5,726 nucleotides of DNA from RGIG4097 sp964367645 (GCA_964367645.1 CAYIYN010000084.1:1-5726), one strand, 5' to 3'; positions 1 through 5,680 are shown, counted from the first letter of the stretch. Numbers and translations: made by a program. The notes: generated by a model not told the origin, from the letters alone.

Positions 1-8
1 ATATAATC

Positions 9-14
9 GGAGGT
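9..14 (+). promoter_or_regulatory. Ribosome binding site of the P-loop gene
   Basis: GGAGGT is a near-consensus Shine-Dalgarno sequence, with 5 nt between it and the ATG at 20. It fixes that ATG as the start. No promoter can be assigned, because the window begins only 8 nt further upstream. Confidence 0.85.
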
Positions 15-19
15 GCGAA

Positions 20-451
20 ATGATTAAACTTATTACCGGAGCAAAAGGCACAGGAAAAACAAAAATCATTATCGACATGGCAAACGACAACATCGAGATT
101 GCAAAAGGAGATATCGTTTTTGTCACCGACACCGACAGATATATGTATTCCATACGTTATCAAGTCCGTGTCATCAACACCGCAATTTTAAAAAAGGAAG
201 GCGAAGCAAATCTCCGCGAAGATGCTTTGATTGGCTTTATAAAGGGGATTTTGGCAGGCAATCACGACATCGAAAGTTTTTATTTGGACGGCGCTCACAG
301 AATGCTTGGAAGACCCGTTCAGGACATGGAGGATTTTTTTACCGATATATATAAAGTTGCCACGGCAACACAAACCAAATTCATAATTACCGTCAGCGAA
401 AACGAGGACAATTTTCCCGAGTTTTTGAAGAAATATCAAGGGTCAGAATGA
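20..451 (+). CDS. Small P-loop NTPase of unknown function
   Basis: This is a 143-residue soluble protein with a Walker A loop, GAKGTGKT, at residues 7-14, directly after a short N-terminal beta strand. A hydrophobic strand ending in aspartate (ESFYLDGAH, about 85-93, D90) fits Walker B, and FIITVSEN (121-128) resembles the following strand with a polar sensor residue. The protein is therefore probably a minimal one-domain ATP/GTP-binding fold. I see no DNA-binding, nuclease or membrane segment. From memory, proteins of this size and pattern occur as uncharacterised ATP-binding proteins in Clostridia; the name was not verified. It starts at an ATG behind a strong GGAGGT site. Its TGA stop overlaps the thrC ATG (ATGA, 448-451), so the two are probably translationally coupled. 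A link to threonine synthesis is suggested only by position. NTP binding is likely; the substrate and role are unknown. Confidence 0.85.
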   Translation: MIKLITGAKGTGKTKIIIDMANDNIEIAKGDIVFVTDTDRYMYSIRYQVRVINTAILKKEGEANLREDALIGFIKGILAGNHDIESFYLDGAHRMLGRPVQDMEDFFTDIYKVATATQTKFIITVSENEDNFPEFLKKYQGSE

Positions 452-1935
452 AATACATCAGCACCAGAAACAATTCCAAAGCGATAAGTGCCGCGGAAGC
501 AATAGTAAAAGGAATATCGGATGACGGCGGGCTTTTTGTTCCGTCGTCATTTCCCGCTTTAGACGAGGCGGCGTTCAAAAGACTGATTGATATGGATTAT
601 CCCGAGCGCGCCGCGACCGTCCTTGGTCTTTATATGGACGAGTTCTCCTATGAGGAACTTTTAGATTATACCAAAAAGGCGTACTCTCGGTTTACGGAAA
701 GTCCTGCCGTTGTGACAAAAGTTGAAGACGGTTTATACGTATTGGAGTTGTGGCATGGCCCGACTTTTGCGTTCAAGGATGTCGCTTTGACACTTTTGCC
801 GTATCTTATGGTGGCAAGCAAGAAAAAACTGAACAGGACGGACAAAACATTGATTTTGGTCGCAACAAGCGGCGACACAGGGAAAGCGGCTCTTGAAGGT
901 TTCAAAAACGTCGAGGGCACTGAAATTAGCGTGTTTTTCCCAAATCAAGGCGTCAGCGATTTGCAGCGTCTTCAAATGGTGACTCAAGAGGGAACAAACG
1001 TCCACGTCGCAGCCATAAAAGGCAACTTTGACGACGCACAAACTGCGGTTAAGGCAATCTTTAACGATGAATCGGTTGTCGAAAAACTCAAAGATATGGA
1101 CATTTCAATGTCCAGCGCAAATTCAATAAACTGGGGAAGGCTGGCACCGCAAATCGCTTACTATATTTCCTCCTACTGCGACCTTGTTTGCAGCGGCGAA
1201 ATTGAATTGTACGACAAAATTAACTTTGTTGTACCGACAGGCAATTTTGGGAATATTCTTGCCGGATATTACGCTTACCGCATGGGGCTTCCCGTGAACA
1301 AGTTGATTGTTGCAAGCAATGCAAACAACATTCTTACGGACTTTTTCAACAGCGGCGAATACAACGTCAACAGACCTTTCCACAAGACAATGTCGCCGTC
1401 GATGGATATACTCGTGTCTTCTAATCTCGAAAGGCTGATATTTGAAGTGTGCGGACGCGACGAAAAAAAAATCAAAGAGATTTATTCAGACCTAAAAGAA
1501 AAGGGCAAGTTTGAAATCGACGTCAAAAATTTGGACGGTTTGGACGGGCTGTTTGAAGCCGGTTGGGCGGACGAAAAAGAAACCTTTGATGCAATACATA
1601 ATTTCTTTGAATTTGACGATTGCCTGATAGACACCCACACCGCCGTTGCCGTTTCCGTTTATAACGACTATTCTGTGGAAACGCAAGACGATACTCCGAC
1701 AATCATCGTGTCCACCGCCAGCCCTTATAAGTTTGCACGTGACGTTTATAATGCCGTCGCAGACGCAAAGGAAAGCGACCCTTATAAGGCAATGATGAAA
1801 TTGCAAATGTTCTCCGGACTTGATTGTCCCGAAGGTCTATACTACCTCAAAGAAAAGAAAGAACTGCACAAAACAGTCATAGAAAAAGACGGCGCAAAGC
1901 AAGAAGTTTTGGATTTTGTTTGCGAAAAACAGTAA
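448..1935 (+). CDS. thrC: Threonine synthase (PLP-dependent)
   Basis: Threonine synthase converts O-phospho-L-homoserine and water to L-threonine and phosphate, the last step of threonine synthesis, in the cytoplasm. The 495-residue protein opens with the family's N-terminal domain (YISTRN at 3-8, DDGGLF at 25-30). The PLP site is HGPTFAFKD (103-111), with K110 the expected Schiff-base lysine. ATSGDTGKAA (139-148) and the glycine-rich PTGNFGNILAGY loop (263-274) hold the substrate and cofactor phosphates. Later family blocks are SMDILVSSNLERL (318-330), IDTHTAVA (394-401) and STASPYKF (422-429). The length fits the long ThrC form of Clostridia and fungi; E. coli ThrC is shorter. The start ATG overlaps the preceding stop by 4 nt and follows a modest AAGGG site at 438-442. 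No threonine leader or homoserine kinase/dehydrogenase gene is visible nearby. The gene looks intact. Confidence 0.97.
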   Translation: MKYISTRNNSKAISAAEAIVKGISDDGGLFVPSSFPALDEAAFKRLIDMDYPERAATVLGLYMDEFSYEELLDYTKKAYSRFTESPAVVTKVEDGLYVLELWHGPTFAFKDVALTLLPYLMVASKKKLNRTDKTLILVATSGDTGKAALEGFKNVEGTEISVFFPNQGVSDLQRLQMVTQEGTNVHVAAIKGNFDDAQTAVKAIFNDESVVEKLKDMDISMSSANSINWGRLAPQIAYYISSYCDLVCSGEIELYDKINFVVPTGNFGNILAGYYAYRMGLPVNKLIVASNANNILTDFFNSGEYNVNRPFHKTMSPSMDILVSSNLERLIFEVCGRDEKKIKEIYSDLKEKGKFEIDVKNLDGLDGLFEAGWADEKETFDAIHNFFEFDDCLIDTHTAVAVSVYNDYSVETQDDTPTIIVSTASPYKFARDVYNAVADAKESDPYKAMMKLQMFSGLDCPEGLYYLKEKKELHKTVIEKDGAKQEVLDFVCEKQ

Positions 1936-1943
1936 ATAATCAT

Positions 1944-1962
1944 ACGGCACAGAAAATGCCGT
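1944..1962 (+). other. Intergenic hairpin between thrC and trpS
   Basis: A perfect 6-bp stem (ACGGCA at 1944-1949, TGCCGT at 1957-1962) encloses a 7-nt loop (CAGAAAA). It begins 8 nt after the thrC stop and ends 14 nt before the trpS Shine-Dalgarno site. No run of T follows, so it is not a normal intrinsic terminator. It could mark an mRNA processing or stability site, or be chance. The 52-nt gap is too short for a T-box leader in front of trpS. Confidence 0.4.
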
Positions 1963-1976
1963 CAACTTGCATAATA

Positions 1977-1981
1977 CGGAG
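1977..1981 (+). promoter_or_regulatory. Ribosome binding site that decides the trpS start
   Basis: CGGAG (1977-1981) lies 6 nt before the ATG at 1988. This supports the ATG over the in-frame TTG at 1967, which would place the site inside the coding region and has no site of its own. Confidence 0.75.
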
Positions 1982-1987
1982 TTTACA

Positions 1988-3010
1988 ATGTCAGAAAACC
2001 ACAATCAACCCTCTGAAGTGAAAAAAAAGGTTCTGCTAAGCGGGATACAGCCAACAGGCACGATTACGCTTGGCAATTATCTTGGCGCGGTTCAAAACTG
2101 GGCGAAACTGCAAGAGGAATACAACAGCATTTTCTTCATTGCGGACTTGCACGCTTTGACCGTAAGACGCGAGCCGACGGAGTTTAGAGCCACCGCGCTG
2201 TCGTTTTTTGCACAATTTCTTGCAGTCGGTTTGGACCCTGAAAAAGCTATAATGTATTTTCAGTCACACGTGCCTGAACACACTCAACTTCAATGGATTT
2301 TAAACTGCAACACCTACGTCGGCGAAGCGGCGAGAATGACGCAGTACAAAGACAAAAGCGCAAAACACACCGATAATATCAATATGGGACTTATGGATTA
2401 TCCCGTCTTAATGGCGGCGGATATTCTGCTTTTTAAAAGCGCGCTTGTGCCTGTCGGCGTTGACCAAAAACAGCATTTGGAATTGGCGCGCGATATCGCA
2501 ATCAGATTCAATAACCGCTATGGCGACACCTTTGTAGTGCCGGACGGCTATATCCCAAAGGCAGGCGCAAAAATCTGCTCACTGCAAGAGCCAACCGCAA
2601 AAATGTCCAAAACGGATCCCGACCCCAACGCTACGATTTCGGTGTTTGAAGACGAAAGTTCCATTATGAAAAAATTCAAACGTGCCGTAACGGACAGCGG
2701 AACGGAAATAATTGCAAGAGAAGATAAACCCGGCATAACAAACCTTATCAACATTTATTCGTCTATAAACGGAAAATCGGTTGCCGAGGTGGAAAAAGAA
2801 TTTGAAGGCGCGGGTTACGGCACTTTCAAAGTTGCGGTGGGAGAGGCTGTTGTCGAAAAGTTTAAGCCTATGCAGCAATCATACGCGGAATATCTTTCCG
2901 ACAAGGCGTATATCGCAAAAATCGCCACCGAAGGCGCGGCAAAGGCAAGCGCACTAGGCAGACGCACCCTTGACAAAGTTCGCAAAAAGGTCGGACTTGT
3001 CAGTTTTTAA
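1988..3010 (+). CDS. trpS: Tryptophanyl-tRNA synthetase
   Basis: This is a class I aminoacyl-tRNA synthetase that joins tryptophan to tRNA-Trp using ATP, in the cytoplasm. From the ATG at 1988 it is 340 residues, close to the roughly 330 usual for bacterial TrpS. The HIGH-type signature appears as PTGTITLGNYLG (22-33) after GIQ, and the KMSKS-type loop as KMSKTDP (205-211). Between them are IADLHALTVR (51-60) and VGVDQKQHLELARDIA (157-172), the conserved block that helps shape the tryptophan and ATP pocket. The C-terminal helical part (about 215-340) recognises tRNA and is complete. The gene follows thrC after 52 nt and precedes the DUF5685 gene by 20 nt, on the same strand. No T-box or trp leader is visible, so it is probably co-transcribed from upstream. 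No anomalies seen. Confidence 0.97.
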   Translation: MSENHNQPSEVKKKVLLSGIQPTGTITLGNYLGAVQNWAKLQEEYNSIFFIADLHALTVRREPTEFRATALSFFAQFLAVGLDPEKAIMYFQSHVPEHTQLQWILNCNTYVGEAARMTQYKDKSAKHTDNINMGLMDYPVLMAADILLFKSALVPVGVDQKQHLELARDIAIRFNNRYGDTFVVPDGYIPKAGAKICSLQEPTAKMSKTDPDPNATISVFEDESSIMKKFKRAVTDSGTEIIAREDKPGITNLINIYSSINGKSVAEVEKEFEGAGYGTFKVAVGEAVVEKFKPMQQSYAEYLSDKAYIAKIATEGAAKASALGRRTLDKVRKKVGLVSF

Positions 3011-3030
3011 CAATGCGACTTTGATTCTCG

Positions 3031-3891
3031 ATGTTTGGCTACGTGATACCCGACAAGAATAATATGTATGTGAAAGATTTCAACGTCTTTCAATCATACT
3101 ATTGCGGTCTTTGCAGGGCTCTTGGAAAGTCGGGCGGACCACTAACCAGGCTTTGCACAAACTATGACACCACGTTCTACAATGTGCTTTTGCATTCAAT
3201 AGTCGGTGAAGAGCCGAAGTTGGAAAGAAAGGTTTGTTTTATAAACGGCAAAAAGAAAACGATGCTAAAAGTTGACGACCTCACAAAAAAGGTCGCGGAT
3301 ATATCGGTGCTTTTGGTCTATTACAACGCAGAAGACGACGTTACCGACGGAAAAAAATCAAGACTTTTTATTAAGTGTAGACTTTGGCTAAGAAAACGCG
3401 CCGCCGCAAAAAGATTGCCCGAAGCAGACAAACTTATGAAAGATAATTTTTCTCGTCTTAACAGGCTTGAAAAAGCAAAGTGCGAAAATATCGACGAAGT
3501 TTGCGACTGCACCGCTGCGCTTATGCGCGACCTCACGAAGTTGCTTGTTGTTACAAGTCCCGAAATTGACGTGTTTAGTTACAATCTAGGACGCCTTGTA
3601 TATCTTATGGACGCCGTGGACGATTTGTACGCAGACACCCAAAAGCACCGCTACAACGTGCTTTTGCTGAACTTTGGAGAATGCTCGGATAAAAAACAAT
3701 ACCTTATCGAACAGGGCGAAGAGTTGGCATTTCTTCTCAACTCCACATACAACCGCATGGTGGAAAGTTATAACAATATGGAAATTATAGTCAACGAAGG
3801 CGTTTTGTCAAATACGATATATATGGGCGTGGAAATGCAAATCGATCGCCTGCTCAAAGGAGAAGAAAAATGTCAACTGACCCGTTTGTAA
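3031..3891 (+). CDS. DUF5685-family protein, isoprenoid-synthase-like helical fold suspected
   Basis: This 286-residue, mostly helical protein has no signal peptide or clear membrane span. I assign it to DUF5685 from memory of the N-terminal pattern: MFGYV (1-5), then YYCGLCRALG (23-32) and NYDTTF (44-49). Function is uncharacterised. Two acidic motifs stand out: EDDVTDG (101-107) in the helix after SVLLVYYN, and DAVDD (194-198) in LGRLVYLMDAVDDLYAD, followed by HRYN (206-209). This order and spacing resemble the two metal-binding DxxxD motifs of squalene/phytoene synthases, so a prenyl-diphosphate-type fold is plausible but unproven. Cysteines 25 and 28 form a CxxC. No Shine-Dalgarno is visible before the ATG at 3031; the start is chosen because MFGYV looks family-conserved and trpS ends 20 nt earlier. 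The last residues overlap the next gene's start by 22 nt, indicating translational coupling. Confidence 0.8.
   Translation: MFGYVIPDKNNMYVKDFNVFQSYYCGLCRALGKSGGPLTRLCTNYDTTFYNVLLHSIVGEEPKLERKVCFINGKKKTMLKVDDLTKKVADISVLLVYYNAEDDVTDGKKSRLFIKCRLWLRKRAAAKRLPEADKLMKDNFSRLNRLEKAKCENIDEVCDCTAALMRDLTKLLVVTSPEIDVFSYNLGRLVYLMDAVDDLYADTQKHRYNVLLLNFGECSDKKQYLIEQGEELAFLLNSTYNRMVESYNNMEIIVNEGVLSNTIYMGVEMQIDRLLKGEEKCQLTRL
3856..3862 (+). promoter_or_regulatory. Ribosome binding site of the J-domain gene
   Basis: AAAGGAG lies inside the end of the DUF5685 coding region, 7 nt before the ATG at 3870. It is the second strong site in the window and confirms that the 22-nt gene overlap is real rather than a start-site error. 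Confidence 0.85.
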
Positions 3892-4550
3892 TCTTAGGAA
3901 TAGACCGCAATTCAAATCAAAGCGAGATTTTGGAAGCGTACAAAAATAAGCGCAGTTATTATTCCGCTCACGTTTTTGACGAGGGTGAAAGCGGTGCCGA
4001 AGCGGCGCGTATGCTAGAAGTCTTGGACAACGCCTATCAGTCGGCAATGGAATACTGTCACGAAAATGCCACAGTCAGCGGCGGCACGACAGAAACATAT
4101 TCCGAAGAGAGTTTTGACACTTTTTCGGAAGTAAAAGCCGCACTGACTGCAAAGGACTATGTCAAAGCACAGGAACTTCTCGACAACATAATGGACAGAA
4201 ACGGCGAGTGGCACTATTATCAAGCGATTATCTATTACGAAAAAAGTTGGCTCAACGAAAGCAAACGTCAGTTGGAATTTGCGCTTCAGCAAGAGCCTAA
4301 CAACCCAAAATATATAAAAGCGCTCGAAGGTATCAAGCATAAAATCGACGGAACACGTCCTTTTGAGGGCGGCGCAAGGCAAGAAAACGCGCACCATACC
4401 CATAACGAAGCCAACCGTACTGCAACAAGTCGCACATATTCTCAGCAAAACCGCAACGCCGAAGATGGATGTTGTGCGGCATGTCAGGCACTTTGGTGCG
4501 CCGACTGCTGCTGTGAATGTATGGGCGGCGATCTTATATCCTGTTGCTGA
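3870..4550 (+). CDS. Degenerate J-domain and TPR-like protein with cysteine-rich C terminus
   Basis: The protein has 226 residues in three parts. Residues 3-62 match a J-domain: DPFVILGI, then SEILEAYKNKR (helix II) and AARMLEVLDNAYQ (helix III). The HPD tripeptide that J-proteins use to stimulate Hsp70/DnaK is absent; the loop reads YYSAHVFD (30-37). Residues about 84-155 form TPR-like helix pairs (AKDYVKAQELLDNIM, then LNESKRQLEFALQQEPNNPKY). After a polar linker rich in Asn, Thr, His and Gln (160-200), the last 26 residues hold ten cysteines (201, 202, 205, 210, 213-215, 217, 225, 226) and end GGDLISCC. Similar tails occur in clostridial J-domain proteins as I remember them. It may be a scaffold or metal-binding partner of the DUF5685 protein rather than a true co-chaperone. 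It overlaps DUF5685 by 22 nt and ends with two in-frame stops (TGA then TAA). The domain calls are firm; the role is unknown. Confidence 0.85.
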   Translation: MSTDPFVILGIDRNSNQSEILEAYKNKRSYYSAHVFDEGESGAEAARMLEVLDNAYQSAMEYCHENATVSGGTTETYSEESFDTFSEVKAALTAKDYVKAQELLDNIMDRNGEWHYYQAIIYYEKSWLNESKRQLEFALQQEPNNPKYIKALEGIKHKIDGTRPFEGGARQENAHHTHNEANRTATSRTYSQQNRNAEDGCCAACQALWCADCCCECMGGDLISCC

Positions 4551-4556
4551 TAATGT

Positions 4557-4585
4557 TTCAGAATTTATTGCAATAAAAATATATC
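4557..4585 (+). promoter_or_regulatory. Palindrome and weak promoter candidate before the membrane protein gene
   Basis: TTTATTGCAATAAA (4564-4577) is a perfect 14-bp palindrome in the 51-nt gap. It sits between a weak -35 candidate (TTCAGA, 4557-4562) and a weak -10 candidate (TATATC, 4580-4585) spaced 17 bp apart; each matches consensus at 4 of 6 positions. The arrangement would suit an operator bound by a dimeric repressor. The promoter half is weak and the gap is AT-rich, so this is a candidate only. Confidence 0.3.
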
Positions 4586-4601
4586 GAGTCGGCGCGGTGC
4601 C

Positions 4602-5354
4602 ATGAAAAAACCTAACAGGCAGAAAATCATTTATCAAATTGCTTTAAGCGGCATTTCGGCGGGATTGGCACTGTTGCTAATATGGCTGTCTGTTATTGTG
4701 CGCTACGGCACGATTGGGTTTTATATCGCCGCATGCTTAGCCATTTTGGTGCCGCTTACAAACCGTTATTATTTCGCGTCGATTTGTGCATATATCGCAT
4801 CTTCTTTACTGGCATTTGCCGTTGTCGGAGATATTCTTGCAATATCCGGCTATGTTGTCTACTTTGCCCCTATGTCGATTATGATGGCAATAATGGCGGA
4901 TAAAAATGTAAAACTCTATATATCAATTCCAATCAAAGTCGTCTTTATAAATCTTGCCCTTGCCTTTATGTATTTTGTTGCAGGAACGGTGTTTGTTTCC
5001 GCAGATGTTGTGGGAGCATTCCCTTATTGGGCGGTTGCCATTGTCGGCACGGTGATTTTGATTGCTCTTGATTTCTTTATGCAGTATGTCTACAAAACAT
5101 TAAAACCTGTTGTGAGTAAGGCGCTTAGAAAACAACTCATTGACAACGATAAAAATGATGATGAAGAAGACATCAATCCATTTGACGACGCATCACCAAA
5201 TAGCGGTGACGAGAACGCTAAAGTGCATCAAAGTGAAATAAACAAAAAAGACGACGTCAATCCGTTTGACGACGCATCACCTAATATCGGTGACGAAAAC
5301 GCTAAATTGCCTCAAAGTGACATAAACGGAAAAGAAGAAAAAGAGAATAAATAA
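4602..5354 (+). CDS. Membrane protein with about six spans and a repeat-bearing acidic tail
   Basis: I do not recognise this 250-residue protein by name. Hydrophobic segments lie at about 12-33, 37-52, 57-75, 77-99, 108-132 and 142-164, giving roughly six membrane spans in the first 165 residues. A short basic N terminus (MKKPNRQK) and the Lys/Arg-rich stretch at 165-178 suggest both ends are cytoplasmic. The size and span number would suit an ECF-transporter substrate-binding (S) component, but I see no decisive motif, so this is only one possibility. Residues 180-250 are hydrophilic, acidic and probably disordered, with two 28-residue repeats each containing NPFDDASPN. The ATG at 4602 has only a poor ribosome site (GCGGTG, 4594-4599). 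It lies 51 nt after the J-domain gene on the same strand, so it may be the last gene of that operon or have its own promoter. Confidence 0.75.
   Translation: MKKPNRQKIIYQIALSGISAGLALLLIWLSVIVRYGTIGFYIAACLAILVPLTNRYYFASICAYIASSLLAFAVVGDILAISGYVVYFAPMSIMMAIMADKNVKLYISIPIKVVFINLALAFMYFVAGTVFVSADVVGAFPYWAVAIVGTVILIALDFFMQYVYKTLKPVVSKALRKQLIDNDKNDDEEDINPFDDASPNSGDENAKVHQSEINKKDDVNPFDDASPNIGDENAKLPQSDINGKEEKENK
5172..5339 (+). repeat. Two tandem 84-bp in-frame repeats
   Basis: Units 5172-5255 and 5256-5339 encode residues 191-218 and 219-246 of the membrane protein. By hand alignment 72 of 84 bases and 20 of 28 residues are identical. The core NPFDDASPN and the blocks GDENAK and QS(E/D)IN are kept. 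Three of the base differences are silent. The unit appears to have duplicated once and then drifted. Confidence 0.9.
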
Positions 5355-5385
5355 TTACGAAAATAAATAATTGCGATAAATAATT
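5347..5385. repeat. Three copies of the 10-mer ATAAATAATT
   Basis: Exact copies lie at 5347-5356, 5363-5372 and 5376-5385, with start-to-start spacing of 16 and 13 bp. The first copy spans the stop codon of the membrane protein gene. Every copy contains TAA in two frames, so translation running past the gene would be stopped. No protein-binding role can be read from the sequence. Confidence 0.6.
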
Positions 5386-5422
5386 CTACAAATTCATACC
5401 AACCTTGATTTAAATGTTTTCA

Positions 5423-5462
5423 TAACTAACTAAATAAATAACTAAATAACTAATCAACTAAT
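5423..5462. repeat. Imperfect tetranucleotide run, TAAN pattern
   Basis: Ten consecutive 4-mers in one phase read TAAC, TAAC, TAAA, TAAA, TAAC, TAAA, TAAC, TAAT, CAAC, TAAT. Nine of the ten begin with TAA. It looks like a degenerated simple repeat in the AT-rich flank, of a kind prone to slippage. Confidence 0.6.
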
Positions 5463-5518
5463 ATCGTCGTTTTACACGTCCCATTACTCACTAATTTTGA
5501 GGCACAAACAGTCCAACG

Positions 5519-5568
5519 GCGATACTTCGCAGACGGTGTCTGCTCTGTATGACAATTTGGGGGCAGAC
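5519..5568. other. Overlapping hairpins with a choice of pairing
   Basis: GCGA/TCGC (5519-5522 with 5527-5530, 4-nt loop) overlaps a perfect 6-bp hairpin, GCAGAC GGT GTCTGC (5529-5543). A second GCAGAC at 5563-5568 could pair with the same GTCTGC (5538-5543) instead. This could be part of a structured RNA or of a repeat element. No known riboswitch or RNA family is recognised. Confidence 0.35.
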
Positions 5569-5594
5569 GTAGAGAACGGGGCAATCTGCTATCT

Positions 5595-5621
5595 TGTCAC
5601 TCTGAGCGCAGCCGAAGAGTC
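5595..5621. repeat. Sequence resembling a widespread intergenic palindromic repeat
   Basis: The core CTGAGCGCAGCCGAAGAGTC (5602-5621) and its lead-in TGTCACT (read from 5596) match, from memory, short repeats found between genes in many bacteria, often seen as TTCTTCGGCTGCGCTCAGAA on the other strand. The arms ACTCT (5599-5603) and AGAGT (5616-5620) are complementary around a 12-nt loop. Identity with a named repeat family was not checked. Confidence 0.5.
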
Positions 5622-5647
5622 GCCTCTGGAAAAACTTTCAGGACACT

Positions 5648-5680
5648 CTCACTATTAGTGAGTGCTTGCATTATCTTTTT
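5648..5680 (+). terminator. Inverted repeat followed by a short T run, weak terminator candidate
   Basis: CTCACTA (5648-5654) and TAGTGAG (5656-5662) form a 7-bp inverted repeat with one base between them. A T5 run starts at 5676, 13 nt after the stem. That distance and the tight loop are poor for an intrinsic terminator, and it lies almost 300 nt past the last gene. It may instead be part of the repeat-rich flank. Confidence 0.2.

Noticed and set aside
2..7. TATAAT, a perfect -10 box sequence
   Set aside because: Transcription from it would begin at about 13-15, inside or just past the ribosome site at 9-14, leaving the gene without it. The -35 region lies outside the window.
1936..1987. 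T-box or tryptophan leader before trpS
   Set aside because: The gap is only 52 nt and has no T-box core, specifier stem or tryptophan-rich leader peptide.
1967..1990. Longer trpS starting at the TTG at 1967
   Set aside because: It would add seven residues unlike the family's start, has no ribosome site of its own, and would bury the CGGAG site that serves the ATG at 1988.
4363..4605. An 80-codon + frame overlapping the J-domain gene's end
   Set aside because: It is out of frame with the cysteine-rich tail, has no recognisable domain, and the overlapped gene is well supported.
4014..4637. A 207-codon open frame on the - strand
   Set aside because: It lies opposite the J-domain gene and runs into the next gene's start. 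The + strand protein has recognisable domains and a strong ribosome site; the reverse frame gives no recognisable domain.
5347..5462. CRISPR array or replication-origin iterons
   Set aside because: The repeats are short, AT-rich and irregularly spaced with no unique spacers, and no cas or replication gene is present.
5446..5658. An open + frame through the gene-free tail, possible TTG start at 5497
   Set aside because: It has no ribosome site, begins in a simple repeat and reads through the palindromic repeat, giving the LSAAEESP type peptide that such repeats produce by chance. A decayed gene fragment cannot be excluded.
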